DNA of 64,000 bases from Paracoccaceae bacterium (GCA_028097405.1 JAOHEK010000003.1:1-64000); one strand, 5' to 3'. Positions 46,217 through 58,542 are shown, counted from the first letter of the stretch. The notes: generated by a model from the sequence alone, not told the origin. A program made the numbers and translations.

Positions 46217-46913
46217 CACGCTTTGGGCCAGCCCCATGGCGGCTGCCCAATGTGAAGGCGTGGATTTCGAAGACACGCCCTTTACCGTTTGCACCACCGA
46301 TCCTGCAACCGAAGACATCCGGCTTTTCCTGAAAGACGACGCGGGCCAAAACTTGGGCAGTTTCGGCAATCTGCAAGCTCAGGTCGAAAGCACCGGAAAA
46401 GCGCTGATTTTTGCCATGAACGCAGGCATGTACCACCCCGATCGCAGCCCGGTTGGGTTGTATATCCAAGACGGCGACACCGTTTCCAAGATCGTCACCC
46501 GCGAAGGTCCGGGCAACTTTGGCCTGCTGCCAAACGGCGTTTTGTGCCTTGCGTCCGGCAGCGCTCAAATCATCGAATCCCAAAGCTTCGACGCAGATCC
46601 ACCAAACTGCACCTATGCCAGCCAATCAGGCCCAATGCTGGTGATCGACGGCACGCTGCACCCAAAATTCCTCGCGGACAGCACCTCAAAATTCCGTCGC
46701 AACGGCGTCGGCGTCACCGCAGACGGCAAACTATTGGCTGTGATCTCGGATCGCCCCATCAACTTCCACCACTTCGCGCGCCTGTTCCGCGACGTGCTGA
46801 AAACGCCCAACGCTTTGTTCTTCGACGGCAAAGTCTCGCGGCTATACGCTCCCCAGATCAACCGCAATGATCTCGGCTTCCCCGTCGGCCCCATGCTTGG
46901 CGTCGTCGAATAA
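46182..46913 (+). CDS. Phosphodiester glycosidase-like protein (DUF2233/NAGPA), exported
   Basis: A 243-residue protein with signal peptide 1-23 (ASPMAAAQ). The NAGPA-type domain has ALIFAMNAGMYHPDRSPVGLYIQDG, NGVLCLASG, SGPMLVIDGTLHP, RNGVGVTADGKLLAVISD and NALFFDGKVSRLY. The family contains a phosphodiester glycosidase in eukaryotes; bacterial roles are unclear. It overlaps rbfA by 35 bp and is followed by truB 66 bp later. Confidence 0.88.
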   Translation: MKTFAAISILSSTLWASPMAAAQCEGVDFEDTPFTVCTTDPATEDIRLFLKDDAGQNLGSFGNLQAQVESTGKALIFAMNAGMYHPDRSPVGLYIQDGDTVSKIVTREGPGNFGLLPNGVLCLASGSAQIIESQSFDADPPNCTYASQSGPMLVIDGTLHPKFLADSTSKFRRNGVGVTADGKLLAVISDRPINFHHFARLFRDVLKTPNALFFDGKVSRLYAPQINRNDLGFPVGPMLGVVE

Positions 46914-46979
46914 CACCACTCGGTTGACATTCTCACCCCGCAGACGCTAGCCCCGGCCTTTCGGTAAAGGACAGGTGAC

Positions 46980-47885
46980 ATGGGACGGCGGAAAAAAGGG
47001 CGCGACATCTCGGGGTGGCTTTTGGTGGACAAAGCCGCCGGGCCAACATCGACCGCCATTGTGAACAAAGTCCGTTGGGCGCTGGACGCCAAAAAGGCAG
47101 GGCACGCGGGCACTTTGGATCCCGCAGCCACCGGCCTTCTGGCCATCGCACTGGGCGAAGCGACCAAAACGATCCCCTTCGTGACCGACGCGCTAAAGGC
47201 TTACGCTTTCACCATCCGCTTTGGCCAAGGCACCAACACCGATGACGCCGACGGCGAGGTCATTCAAACCTCGGACCAGCGCCCCGATGCCGACGCCATC
47301 CGCGCGGCTTTGCCCGCATTCACCGGCAACATCCAACAGATCCCGCCTGCATTCTCGGCCGTCAAGATCGACGGCGAACGCGCCTATGCCAAAGCCCGCG
47401 CCGGAGAAGAGGTCACGCTGGCCGCCCGTTCGCTTTACGTCGACGCCCTTACTCTGGTGGACATGCCCGACGCCGATCACGCCACATTGGAAATGACCTG
47501 TGGCAAGGGCGGCTACGTCCGATCCATCGCGCGCGATCTGGCCCAGACCCTTGGAACCTGCGCTCACGTAACAAACCTGCGGCGTCTTTGGTCCGGGCCA
47601 TTTGATCTGGACAATGCTGTTACCGACGACGTGATCGAAGCCCTTGCCAAAAACCCCGAGCTGGACGCCCATATTCTGCCTTTAACGGCGGGCCTACAGG
47701 ATTTGCCCCAAGTCCAAACCACAGCAGAAGGCGCCATGCGCATCCGCAATGGCAACCCCGGCATGGTCATCGCGTCCAACGCAGAATACGGCGAAACCTG
47801 TTGGGCGACCTACCAAGGCGAACCCGTGGCCATCGGCACCTATATGGCGGGTGAATTGCACCCCACGCGGGTCTTCGTCGTGTGA
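46980..47885 (+). CDS. truB: tRNA pseudouridine-55 synthase
   Basis: A 301-residue enzyme making pseudouridine at position 55 of t[39 protein letters not shown] with catalytic Asp47, [15 protein letters not shown] loop, [22 protein letters not shown] and [16 protein letters not shown] are the TruB motifs. AAAGGACAGGTGAC precedes the ATG. The stop overlaps the DUF1643 gene by 4 bp. Confidence 0.97.
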   Translation: MGRRKKGRDISGWLLVDKAAGPTSTAIVNKVRWALDAKKAGHAGTLDPAATGLLAIALGEATKTIPFVTDALKAYAFTIRFGQGTNTDDADGEVIQTSDQRPDADAIRAALPAFTGNIQQIPPAFSAVKIDGERAYAKARAGEEVTLAARSLYVDALTLVDMPDADHATLEMTCGKGGYVRSIARDLAQTLGTCAHVTNLRRLWSGPFDLDNAVTDDVIEALAKNPELDAHILPLTAGLQDLPQVQTTAEGAMRIRNGNPGMVIASNAEYGETCWATYQGEPVAIGTYMAGELHPTRVFVV

Positions 47886-48394
47886 CCCTTATCACGCGCA
47901 GCAACACCGACGGCGAACGCCTAAGTACGGCGGTTTATTCGCCATGTGAAAAATACCGCTACGCGCTGACGCGGGTTTGGGACCCGGATGGTAAACGTCT
48001 GCTGTTCATCATGTTGAACCCGTCCAAGGCAACCGAACTTGCCAATGATCCCACGATTGAACGATGCGAACGCCGTGCCACCGCACTTGGGTACGGCGGG
48101 TTCCGCGTGTGCAATCTGTTCGGCTTACGCGAAACAAGCCCCACCCTTCTAAAACGTGCACGACGTCCCGAAGGGCCCGCCAATACCACGCAGATAAAAG
48201 AGGCATTGGACTGGACCGACGACATTCTTTGCGCTTGGGGAGTCCACGGAGACCACAGAAATCAGGCGGAAATACTGCTTCCAATCCTGCGGTTCTCTGA
48301 AAAACCTTGCCTAACGCTTGGCCTAACCAAACACGGCCATCCCCGCCATCCCCTTTATATCGCTTACAAAATTCAACCTGCGAACTGGGAGTAG
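47882..48394 (+). CDS. DUF1643 family protein
   Basis: A 170-residue protein. [66 protein letters not shown] and [11 protein letters not shown] are the DUF1643 pattern, function unknown. It starts with GTG overlapping the truB stop (GTGA), so translation is probably coupled. Predicted cytoplasmic. Confidence 0.9.
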   Translation: MTLITRSNTDGERLSTAVYSPCEKYRYALTRVWDPDGKRLLFIMLNPSKATELANDPTIERCERRATALGYGGFRVCNLFGLRETSPTLLKRARRPEGPANTTQIKEALDWTDDILCAWGVHGDHRNQAEILLPILRFSEKPCLTLGLTKHGHPRHPLYIAYKIQPANWE

Positions 48395-48406
48395 CAATTC
48401 TCTTGT

Positions 48407-48447
48407 TTAGTACGATGCCACACTATATTAGTATGATATCGTACTAA
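48407..48447. promoter_or_regulatory. Operator with three half-sites before the nitroreductase-marR operon
   Basis: TTAGTACGAT (48407-48416), TTAGTATGAT (48428-48437) and the inverted ATCGTACTAA (48438-48447) are near-identical arms. The last two form a 20-bp palindrome with one mismatch pair. This dense dyad about 15-55 bp before the start codon fits the MarR-family regulator encoded at 49601. Confidence 0.7.
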
Positions 48448-48461
48448 ATGAGGAATCCCCT

Positions 48462-49604
48462 TTGAACCGCAGAAAATTCCTGAAGATCGCCGGTGGTGGC
48501 CTTATCCTTGCCGCTGCGAGTGCAACTACATTCGCTACCACCCGTCGCCCCACCAAAGCGCTTAGCCCCTGGACAGCAGCTGGCGGTTACTCCGATCCGC
48601 GCATGAACGCGTTGTCTTACGCCGTACTGGCCCCAAATCCGCACAACCGCCAACCTTGGATCGTAGGGCTCGAAGGTGACGATGCCCTGACCCTTTGGTT
48701 CGACACCGACAAACAACTGCCTGAGACCGACCCCCTTGATCGCCAATTGACCATCGGCCTTGGCACCTTTCTGGAACTGATGACCATGGCCGCGAATGCC
48801 AATGGGTACCGCGTCGATCTGGATCTCTTCCCCGAAGGCGAAGACCCGAACGGCCTAGACAACAGACCGGTGGCAAAAGCCCGCATTATCGCTGATCCCA
48901 CGGTAAAACCCGATTTACTTTGGGCGCATGTCATGAACCGCCGCTCGAACAAGGAACCTTTCGACATCACGCGGACCGTCGCGCCGGATCAGCTTGCTAG
49001 GATCACAAGCGTTGCGAACCATGGAACACCGCTCGGTGGTTCAATCAATCCAGAAGACATCGCCGCTTGGCGGGCCCTCACGACAGATGCCCTTCGGCTC
49101 GAGATCGAAACACCTCGCACCTATAAAGAAAGCGTCGATCTGTTCCGGATTGGCAAATCTGAAATCAACGCCAACCCCGATGGCATCGATCTAGGCGGAG
49201 CTCTGATCGGGTCGCTTGCACTTGTCGGCGCAGCGTCACGCAAGGCTGCCCTTGATCCTCATTCAACGATGTACGCCGAAGGCGTGAAAGCTGTGCTGGC
49301 CAACACCGAAACGGCCATGGGGCATCTCTGGATGGTCACCAAGGGCAATACCCGCCGCGATCAGATTGCGGCAGGCGGTGACTGGTTGCGCGTTAATCTG
49401 GCAACGACTGCCGAAGGTCTGGGGTTTCAGCCGCTTAGCCAAGCTTTGCAGGAATACCAGGAAATGGATGCAATTTATCACGAAACTCATGCCCGCCTTG
49501 CACCAAATGGCGGAACGGTTCAAATGCTGGCAAGGATCGGCTACGGTCCATCAATAGACGCCACCCCACGCTGGCCGGTGGAAGCCAAATTGAGATCTGT
49601 TTGA
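48462..49604 (+). CDS. Tat-exported nitroreductase-fold protein (Acg-like)
   Basis: A 380-residue protein with a Tat-type signal (NRRKFLKIAGGGLILAAASATTFA). The body matches Acg-family nitroreductase-like proteins: LSYAVLAPNPHNRQPW at about 50, the FTMN/NRRSNKEPF motif near 160, and GDWLRVNLATTAEGLGFQPLSQALQEY near the C-terminus. An FMN-linked role is plausible but unproven. TTG start with GAGGAATCCCCT upstream. The stop overlaps the marR start (TTGA). Confidence 0.87.
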   Translation: MNRRKFLKIAGGGLILAAASATTFATTRRPTKALSPWTAAGGYSDPRMNALSYAVLAPNPHNRQPWIVGLEGDDALTLWFDTDKQLPETDPLDRQLTIGLGTFLELMTMAANANGYRVDLDLFPEGEDPNGLDNRPVAKARIIADPTVKPDLLWAHVMNRRSNKEPFDITRTVAPDQLARITSVANHGTPLGGSINPEDIAAWRALTTDALRLEIETPRTYKESVDLFRIGKSEINANPDGIDLGGALIGSLALVGAASRKAALDPHSTMYAEGVKAVLANTETAMGHLWMVTKGNTRRDQIAAGGDWLRVNLATTAEGLGFQPLSQALQEYQEMDAIYHETHARLAPNGGTVQMLARIGYGPSIDATPRWPVEAKLRSV

Positions 49605-50062
49605 CGGCAAACCCAGACCCATCCAAGACGAACCCAGCCGAGGTGTTCGCCTTTTTCACCGAAGTTGGCATCATCAACCAGCTTTCGGTGACGATGTTGG
49701 CCAGTGCCCTACCGGGCGGCGTGCACCCGTCGCATTTCGCGATCATCAATCATCTTCACCGCGTCGGCGACGGGACTACGCCGGTGCGGATCGCGGCGGC
49801 CATGCAAGTTACAAAAACCACCATGACCCATTCGCTGAAAGTACTGAAAGATCACGGGTTCGTTCGTATTGCCCCAAACCCCGAAGATGGCCGCGCCAAG
49901 AAAGTCTTTCTGACCGCGTCGGGTAGCGTCTTCCGGAACGAGGCCATTCAACGGGTCAGCAAACGATTTGGCCATGCTTTGCAGCCCGAGCATATCGAAA
50001 TCATGAGCCGCATCAGCGGTGATCTTGAAACCCTTAGAAAACATCTCGATAAAAATCGATAA
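49601..50062 (+). CDS. MarR family transcriptional regulator
   Basis: A 153-residue winged-helix regulator. VHPSHFAIINHLHRVGDGTTPVRIAAAMQVTKTTMTHSLKVLKDHGFVRIAPNPEDGRAKKVFLTASG is the wHTH with wing. It starts at TTG overlapping the nitroreductase stop, so the two are coupled. It probably represses its own operon through the operator at 48407-48447. Confidence 0.93.
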   Translation: MTANPDPSKTNPAEVFAFFTEVGIINQLSVTMLASALPGGVHPSHFAIINHLHRVGDGTTPVRIAAAMQVTKTTMTHSLKVLKDHGFVRIAPNPEDGRAKKVFLTASGSVFRNEAIQRVSKRFGHALQPEHIEIMSRISGDLETLRKHLDKNR

Positions 50063-50225
50063 GATCGCGCGGAAGTACGGCGGGCGACGACTGCATAGGC
50101 AGCCGCCGCATGCGTCCGGGCCAAACCCGGGTCCGCCGCCCTTTCCAAGGTTCCAAAGACTCCGTTCTAGAGCGGCCGCCCCTCGCGGTGAACCCAATGG
50201 TTACAACAGGTTGATTGATAGACCG

Positions 50226-51185
50226 TTACGTTTGGGCCAGCGTTAAAACATCCACCAATGTTATCTCGCCCAGCGTAAGAACATCGCCGGGCATCCCAAC
50301 CTGCACAACAACGATCGGATCACCGTCAAAAGAAACGATGAACGCGTCCTCTCCGTCGACGATATCCATGCCAATCGCGATGTTCGGGTCTCCATCGATA
50401 GTACTGTCAAAGAAAACCTCGATTGCGTCCTCATCTGGATCGAAATCACGGATGATGGGCGCAGGTGCGCTGACCCATGTTCCGACAACGAAAGTATCCC
50501 CTGCACCATCCGCAACAGCCCCCTCGAACTCGCCGTAAGCCTCATCCCCGGACCCCAGAATTATCCGGTCCGAGCCTTCTTCGCCGAAAAGAACATCAGC
50601 GCCGCTGTCTTCTTCGGCGGTTGTTGGCAAATCTTCGGGGTCGCCGGTGATGCCAATAAGTAAGTCGTTGCCAATGCCACCATCCAGCGTATCCATGCCA
50701 ACACCGCCGATCAGGGTGTCTATACCAAACACACCGTCCAAGCTGTCGTTTCCTTCGCCTCCGTCAAGGAAGTCTGCATTGGCGCCACCGTTCAGCGTAT
50801 CGTCACCTGCGTCACCAAACAGGGTATCATCGTCAAGACCGCCAAACAGCGTATCCAATCCTGTTCCGCCGCGAAGAAGATCATTGCCTGCGCCGCCACG
50901 AACTTCATCGTCACCGATATCGCCAGAAACCTCATCGTTGCCCGAGTTGCCGTCAAGAAAGTCGTTGCCCACATCTCCGGTGATCGTGTCATTGCCGCCG
51001 CGTCCGAAAATGACATCGTCCAGTTCAGGCAGCCCGACCAAAGTTTCGGCTGTGTCGTCGCCTTCTTGCGTAATATCGGGGCCTTCCTCGGCCATGGGTG
51101 GGGCTGCACCGTCGTCATCACCACCGCCGCCACCAGCAAACGCGGCGATCAAGCCAGCTCCAGCCAAAAGAATTACAATTTCCAT
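50226..51185 (-). CDS. RTX-type calcium-binding repeat protein
   Basis: A 319-residue, strongly acidic protein. The N-terminus MEIVILLAGAGLIAAFAGGGGG is a hydrophobic start, not a clear Sec signal. Residues about 50-190 are tandem GGxGNDxLxG-type nonapeptide repeats (GRGGNDTITGDVGNDFLDG and similar), the beta-roll Ca2+ fold. The C-terminal part (DRIILGSGDEAYG through VVVQVGMPGDVLTL) is a cap. Such proteins usually leave by a type I secretion system with a C-terminal signal; no such genes are nearby. Confidence 0.88.
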   Translation of the reverse strand: MEIVILLAGAGLIAAFAGGGGGDDDGAAPPMAEEGPDITQEGDDTAETLVGLPELDDVIFGRGGNDTITGDVGNDFLDGNSGNDEVSGDIGDDEVRGGAGNDLLRGGTGLDTLFGGLDDDTLFGDAGDDTLNGGANADFLDGGEGNDSLDGVFGIDTLIGGVGMDTLDGGIGNDLLIGITGDPEDLPTTAEEDSGADVLFGEEGSDRIILGSGDEAYGEFEGAVADGAGDTFVVGTWVSAPAPIIRDFDPDEDAIEVFFDSTIDGDPNIAIGMDIVDGEDAFIVSFDGDPIVVVQVGMPGDVLTLGEITLVDVLTLAQT

Positions 51186-51401
51186 AACAAAGCCCGTATT
51201 TTAAAATGCCAATATTTTTCCAAAATCATGCCGCGCCATCCCCCTCATCTCAACCAGGTTTGCGAAACCGCCCGTGCCGCGTGTCAAAAATGCCTTCCCT
51301 TTCGACAAAGGTTACCCTATACGCCCCTTTCTTAACTCCACGGGCCTTGCTGGACGACATCCCGGTTTGCGCCATAACCCTTTGAAATGAAGGAGACCCC
51401 G

Positions 51402-51671
51402 ATGTCGATTACTGCTGAAGAAAAAGCGCGGGTCATGAAAGAATTCGCAACCAAAGAAGGCGACACAGGTTCGCCCGAAGTTCAGGTTGCCGTTCTGTCA
51501 TCGCGCATCGCGACATTGACCGAGCATTTTAAGACCCACAAAAAAGACAACCACTCGCGCCGTGGATTGTTGCGGCTGGTGGCCACACGCCGCAAGTTGC
51601 TGGACTACGCCCGTTCAAAGGACGAGGCCCGCTATCAGGACCTGATCAAACGTCTGGGTCTGCGCCGTTAA
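51402..51671 (+). CDS. rpsO: 30S ribosomal protein S15
   Basis: An 89-residue S15: [57 protein letters not shown], complete, with KRLGLRR at the end. It binds 16S rRNA in the central domain. ATG 51402 has AAGGAG upstream; an in-frame ATG 15 bp earlier is less likely. It ends in its own terminator instead of running into pnp. Confidence 0.97.
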   Translation: MSITAEEKARVMKEFATKEGDTGSPEVQVAVLSSRIATLTEHFKTHKKDNHSRRGLLRLVATRRKLLDYARSKDEARYQDLIKRLGLRR

Positions 51672-51701
51672 TCTGCGCTAAGCACCAAGCGAAATTCGAA
51701 A

Positions 51702-51729
51702 GGCCGCGCTTTAAGTGCGGTCTTTTTTT
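51702..51729 (+). terminator. Intrinsic terminator of rpsO
   Basis: Stem GGCCGCGC (51702-51709) with GTGCGGTC (51715-51722), five-base loop, then seven T. Confidence 0.9.
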
Positions 51730-51844
51730 GTGGCGGGCTGTTGTGCAAGATGAAGCTGCCGTTCGATGGGTCCGCGCAAATGGATGCCTTTTCAACCATC
51801 ATGTCTTCAGTTGCTCATGGCTGGCAGTATTCGTTTTGGGTCAG

Positions 51845-52363
51845 TCAGTCGACGTTTGAAATCATGCCCGAGAAAGCCCCCGAAATCACTTGGCTGACAC
51901 GAGTTTCGTCAATCTCATATCCAACGTCACTTCGTTTGATAGGTTGAAGCGTTGCCTCAAGCGAAAAAGACACTGTCGTTTCGGTTTGTTCATAGTCCAA
52001 AAGGGTTACCCGTCCACCAATATCTATATCAGAGACAAAGTTACCAGACACATCGCTATATGTGACGTCAGCTCGAGCGCCGTCACTGCCGACACCTATC
52101 GGACCAATGTTGAACGAAATAGAGGGGCGGGTTGGCTTGCCGTCCTCACCTATTGTTCTAGCGCTGATGCCAACAACTACAAAGCCACTGACATCGCGAA
52201 GCCGAACCATGCTTCTGTCTTTTTCTAAGTCAAACAACGAATTTAGGACAAGCGGCGTCTCACCGAACATCCCTTCAAAGTCACCCACTACCTCATATTG
52301 AGGGTCAAGTGATTGCGAAAAAAGGGGCGTGGCCAAAAAGCAAGCCACCAGAAGAATACGCAT
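51845..52363 (-). CDS. Secreted protein of unknown function
   Basis: A 172-residue protein with signal peptide MRILLVACFLATPLFS. The mature part is mostly beta-type (VVGDFEGMFGETPLVLNSLFDLEKDRSMVRLRDVSGFVVVG) with no recognised domain. It lies on the opposite strand between rpsO and pnp, and its codons look more A+T-rich than the neighbours. It may be a later insertion. Confidence 0.65.
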   Translation of the reverse strand: MRILLVACFLATPLFSQSLDPQYEVVGDFEGMFGETPLVLNSLFDLEKDRSMVRLRDVSGFVVVGISARTIGEDGKPTRPSISFNIGPIGVGSDGARADVTYSDVSGNFVSDIDIGGRVTLLDYEQTETTVSFSLEATLQPIKRSDVGYEIDETRVSQVISGAFSGMISNVD

Positions 52364-52703
52364 TATGTTCTCCCAAACTTAATTTCAAAAGTATGTAAGC
52401 AGCCCACCACCAAATCTGTCGTTCGTCAACTTATTGCATAAAGCGATTATGGGCTCAAAGCAGACGCTCATAGACAAATCATTGGTCAACCGCAGCATTT
52501 CCTCCGACATCCCCCACTCAGTCCACCACTAACCAATCCAACCCGCCCCCCTTCCTTCTTTCAAAAAACTACGGTATGGCGCGCGCATCTGAGACGTGAC
52601 GCTGTGGCTCTGGCGCATGACATGATGAAAAGGGCTGGCGGCAATGGGGCCGCATATTCAAAGGGATAGACGGAGCGCCGCCCTATCCCAGCTAGGATGA
52701 AAA
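52364..52703. other. Intergenic stretch before pnp, with a leader hairpin
   Basis: No gene is seen. It ends in a hairpin GGGATAG (52663-52669) with CTATCCC (52683-52689), just before the AGGA of pnp. Promoter elements for pnp are presumably here but not clear enough to mark. Confidence 0.6.
52663..52689 (+). promoter_or_regulatory. Leader stem-loop immediately upstream of pnp
   Basis: GGGATAG pairs perfectly with CTATCCC across a 13-nt G+C-rich loop, ending 4 nt before the pnp ribosome-binding AGGA. E. coli pnp is autoregulated through RNase III cleavage of a leader stem; this shorter one could play a similar role. Confidence 0.4.
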
Positions 52704-54839
52704 ATGTTCAAAGAAATCAAAAAATCAATCCAGTGGGGCGAAGAAGAGCTGACACTGGAAACGGGTAAGGTTGCCCGTCAGGCCGATGGATCGGTTATCG
52801 CAACCTATGGTGAAACTTCTGTCATGGCGAACGTAACCTTCGCAAAAGAGCAGAAGCCGGGGCAGGATTTTTTCCCGCTTACCGTTCATTACAACGAGAA
52901 ATACTATGCCGCCGGTAAAATTCCGGGCGGCTTTTTCAAGCGCGAAGCCCGTCCAACGGAAAAAGAAACGCTGACATCGCGTTTGATTGACCGTCCGGTA
53001 CGGCCTTTGTTTGTACCCGGCTTCAAAAACGAAGTTCTGGTGATCTGTACGGTTCTTTCGCACGATCTGGTCAATGACCCAGACATCGTGGCAATGATCG
53101 CGGCCTCGGCTGCTCTGACGATTTCGGGCGCGCCTTTCATGGGCCCAATCGCCTGTGCCCGTGTTGGGTTTGAGGATGGCGAATACGTTCTAAACCCCAC
53201 TTGCGACGACATGCAGGACTTGCGCAACAGCCCCGATCAACGTCTGGACCTTGTTGTCGCTGGCACAAAAGACGCAGTGATGATGGTGGAATCCGAAGCA
53301 TACGAGCTTTCGGAAGCCGAAATGCTGGGTGCGGTCAACTTTGCGCACGAGCAAATTCAACCGGTGATCGACCTGATTATCTCGCTGGCCGAAGAATCTG
53401 CAAACGAACCGTTCGACTTCCAGGCACCGGACTATTCCGACCTTTACGCTGCGGTTAAAGCAGCTGGCGAAGACGGGATGCGCGCGGCTTACGCCATTAC
53501 CGACAAGCAGGAGCGCACAACAGCCGTTGGCGCTGCCCGCGATGCGATCAAATCAACCTTAAGCGACGACCAGCTTGAAGATGCAAACCTTGGGTCTGCT
53601 CTGAAGAAGCTTGAATCCGCAGTTCTTCGCGGCGATGTCGTGGCCCATGGCCGCCGCATCGACGGACGTGCAACGGATGAAATCCGGCCCATCGTGTCGG
53701 AAACTGGCATCCTGCCAAGGACCCACGGTTCGGCCCTGTTCACACGCGGTGAAACCCAAGGCTTGGTCGTGACCACGCTGGGCACCGGCGACGATGAACA
53801 AATCATCGACGCTTTGCACGGCAACTTCCGCTCGAACTTCTTGCTGCACTATAACTTCCCGCCCTATTCGGTCGGCGAAGTGGGTCGCTTCGGCTTTACC
53901 GGCCGCCGCGAGATTGGTCACGGCAAGTTGGCTTGGCGTGCGTTGCAGGCGGTTCTGCCTTCGGCCACCGACTTCCCCTACACGGTGCGGGTTGTGTCCG
54001 AGATCACCGAATCTAACGGCTCGTCCTCAATGGCTTCGGTCTGTGGTGGTTCCTTGTCGATGATGGACGCGGGCGTTCCGCTGAAGTCGGCTGTGGCCGG
54101 TGTGGCCATGGGTCTGATTTTGGAAGAGGATGGCAAATACGCTATCCTGTCCGACATCTTGGGCGACGAAGATCACCTTGGCGACATGGACTTCAAAGTG
54201 GCAGGCACCGAAAACGGCATCACATCGCTGCAGATGGACATCAAAATCGCAGGCATCACATCCGACATTATGGAAAAGGCACTGGCGCAGGCCAAAGACG
54301 GCCGGTTGCATATCTTGAGTGAGATGAACAAAGCGCTGTCTGGCGCTGGCGAGTTTTCGGTGCACGCCCCTCGCATTGAGACGATGACAGTTCCAACGGA
54401 CAAAATCCGCGAAGTCATCGGTTCAGGCGGCAAGGTCATCCGCGAAATCGTCGAGGTTTCAGGTGCCAAGGTCGACATCAACGACGACGGTGTCATCAAG
54501 ATCGCCTCGCCCAACGGCGAAGCTATTCAGAAGGCCTATGACATGATCCATTCGATCGTGGCCGAGCCAGAAGAAGGCATGGTTTACAAAGGCAAGGTTG
54601 TGAAGATCGTCGACTTCGGTGCTTTCGTGAACTTCTTTGGCAAACGCGATGGTCTGGTTCATGTGTCTCAGATCGAGAACAAGCGCCTGAACCACCCTTC
54701 GGATGCTTTGAAAGAAGGTCAGGACGTCTATGTGAAGCTTCTGGGCTTTGATGATCGCGGCAAGGTGCGTTTGGCCATGAAGATGGTCAATCAAGAGACC
54801 GGTAAAGAAGAAGCGACGGGCGAGAACGACGACGCGTAA
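52704..54839 (+). CDS. pnp: Polyribonucleotide nucleotidyltransferase
   Basis: A 711-residue 3'-5' phosphorolytic RNase, a trimer in the degradosome. Two RNase PH domains (1-~225 and ~310-545), an alpha-helical domain between, then KH ([35 protein letters not shown]) and S1 ([34 protein letters not shown]) domains are visible. AGGATGAAAA precedes the ATG. Confidence 0.98.
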   Translation: MFKEIKKSIQWGEEELTLETGKVARQADGSVIATYGETSVMANVTFAKEQKPGQDFFPLTVHYNEKYYAAGKIPGGFFKREARPTEKETLTSRLIDRPVRPLFVPGFKNEVLVICTVLSHDLVNDPDIVAMIAASAALTISGAPFMGPIACARVGFEDGEYVLNPTCDDMQDLRNSPDQRLDLVVAGTKDAVMMVESEAYELSEAEMLGAVNFAHEQIQPVIDLIISLAEESANEPFDFQAPDYSDLYAAVKAAGEDGMRAAYAITDKQERTTAVGAARDAIKSTLSDDQLEDANLGSALKKLESAVLRGDVVAHGRRIDGRATDEIRPIVSETGILPRTHGSALFTRGETQGLVVTTLGTGDDEQIIDALHGNFRSNFLLHYNFPPYSVGEVGRFGFTGRREIGHGKLAWRALQAVLPSATDFPYTVRVVSEITESNGSSSMASVCGGSLSMMDAGVPLKSAVAGVAMGLILEEDGKYAILSDILGDEDHLGDMDFKVAGTENGITSLQMDIKIAGITSDIMEKALAQAKDGRLHILSEMNKALSGAGEFSVHAPRIETMTVPTDKIREVIGSGGKVIREIVEVSGAKVDINDDGVIKIASPNGEAIQKAYDMIHSIVAEPEEGMVYKGKVVKIVDFGAFVNFFGKRDGLVHVSQIENKRLNHPSDALKEGQDVYVKLLGFDDRGKVRLAMKMVNQETGKEEATGENDDA

Positions 54840-54860
54840 GTCTGGCTTTAAAATAAGTTA

Positions 54861-54893
54861 AGAAACCCCGGCCATTGTGTCGGGGTTTCTTTA
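54861..54893 (+). terminator. Intrinsic terminator of pnp
   Basis: Stem AGAAACCCCG (54861-54870) with CGGGGTTTCT (54881-54890), 10-nt loop, then TTAT. Confidence 0.88.
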
Positions 54894-54900
54894 TTTGCGT

Positions 54901-54978
54901 CGGACTTTCGTCCGTCGCGGGTACGAGAGGGCTTTGCCCCCTCGCGCTTCCCCAGGATATTTTTGGCAAGATGAAGTT
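54901..54978. repeat. GC-rich hairpin repeat element, copy B
   Basis: A small hairpin (CGGAC-TTTC-GTCCG, 54901-54914), then CGAGAGGG-CTTTG-CCCCCTCG (54924-54944) and the tail CAGGATATTTTTGGCAAG followed by ATGAAG. The tail resembles that of copy A, and the segment CAAGATGAAG recurs at 51748-51757. Confidence 0.55.
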
Positions 54979-54997
54979 GGGTCGTGGCGCGCGCGGG

Positions 54998-57475
<2,478 letters not shown>

Positions 57476-57610
57476 TCACCCACAATATTTGGTGTTTTGG
57501 CAGGCTCGGCCCCGCGGCAATGTCACGGTCTCTTGAGACAGCCGTTTTTTGGTAGCCCTCGTGGCCCGGATCAGCGATATTCTTCGCAATTCACAAGGAG
57601 AATCGAACCC

Positions 57611-57958
57611 ATGCGAATGCTGCTTGCTTTACTTGCGTTCACCACGTCAGCTTTTGCCGACGATGCTGTCATTGAAGACGTCCAAGCGACGGGCGGCGGG
57701 AACAGTTGGTCTTTTTCCGTAACCCTGCGCCACGGCGATACGGGCTGGGACGATTACGCCGATGGCTGGCGTGTTGTTACTGCTGATGGCAAAGAATTGG
57801 GTCTACGCGTGCTCTATCATCCGCACGTCAACGAACAGCCTTTTACCCGAAGTCTAAGCGGTGTGACGGTCCCCGACGGTGTGGATAAGGTCTTTATCGA
57901 AGCCCGAACGCTGCCCGATGGATGGGGTAAGGCGCGCAAAGAGATTTCGCTGAAATGA
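57611..57958 (+). CDS. Small exported protein of unknown function
   Basis: A 115-residue protein with signal peptide 1-16 (LLALLAFTTSAFA). The mature part (AVIEDVQATGGGNSWSFSVTLRHGDTGWDDYADGWRVVTADGKELGLRVLYHPHVNEQPFTRSLSGV) looks like a single beta-sandwich. I recognise it as a recurring conserved type in this order but cannot name a family. AAGGAGAATCGAACCC precedes the ATG. It is followed 66 bp later by aroQ. Confidence 0.75.
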   Translation: MRMLLALLAFTTSAFADDAVIEDVQATGGGNSWSFSVTLRHGDTGWDDYADGWRVVTADGKELGLRVLYHPHVNEQPFTRSLSGVTVPDGVDKVFIEARTLPDGWGKARKEISLK

Positions 57959-58023
57959 CACAAGAGGCTGGAAATTCCGCCACCTCTCTGTCCCAAGCCC
58001 GCGACCTGCGTTAATCAAGGCGC

Positions 58024-58464
58024 ATGAGCAATACGATCCTGATCCTGAACGGCCCGAACCTGAACCTTCTGGGCAAGCGCCAGCCCGAGATTTACGGGGC
58101 CGAAACGCTGAACGACGTCGCCCGTCTTTGTGCGGATGCGGCCAAGGCTTTTGACCTCGGCGTCGTTATGCAGCAGTCAAACCACGAAGGCGAGCTTGTC
58201 GACTGGATCCAAGACGCCCGCGAGACCCATGCAGGCATCGTGATCAACCCGGGCGCTTATTCCCATACATCGGTCGCAATTCTCGACGCGCTAAATACCT
58301 ATGACGGTCCAGTAATCGAAGTGCACATCTCGAACATCCACGCCCGCGAGGCGTTTCGTCATCACTCATTCGTCTCGGCCCGCGCCGAAGCTGTGATCGC
58401 TGGCTGTGGAATTGCAGGCTACGGGTTCGCTATTCAAAGACTAGGTGCGCTCCTCGCCACCTAG
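58024..58464 (+). CDS. aroQ: 3-dehydroquinate dehydratase type II
   Basis: A 146-residue type II enzyme of the shikimate pathway. [23 protein letters not shown] (with Asn and catalytic Tyr), [15 protein letters not shown] (Glu/His region), [37 protein letters not shown] and [15 protein letters not shown] are family motifs. It acts as a cytoplasmic dodecamer. Confidence 0.97.
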   Translation: MSNTILILNGPNLNLLGKRQPEIYGAETLNDVARLCADAAKAFDLGVVMQQSNHEGELVDWIQDARETHAGIVINPGAYSHTSVAILDALNTYDGPVIEVHISNIHAREAFRHHSFVSARAEAVIAGCGIAGYGFAIQRLGALLAT

Positions 58465-58542
58465 GATATTACGGCGCGAGGATTTCTCGTTGCTGTTTCG
58501 CCTCAAAAAGCGCTTCCTAGCCGAAATTCAGCGAGAGACATC

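Noticed and set aside
50116..50130. CCGGG-CCAAA-CCCGG hairpin after marR as a terminator
   Set aside because: Stem is only 5 bp and no U-tract follows on either strand.
50400..51050. Tandem repeats resembling a CRISPR array
   Set aside because: The repeats are 27-bp, in frame, and encode GGxGxDxxx beta-roll nonapeptides of the RTX gene; there are no unrelated spacers or cas genes.
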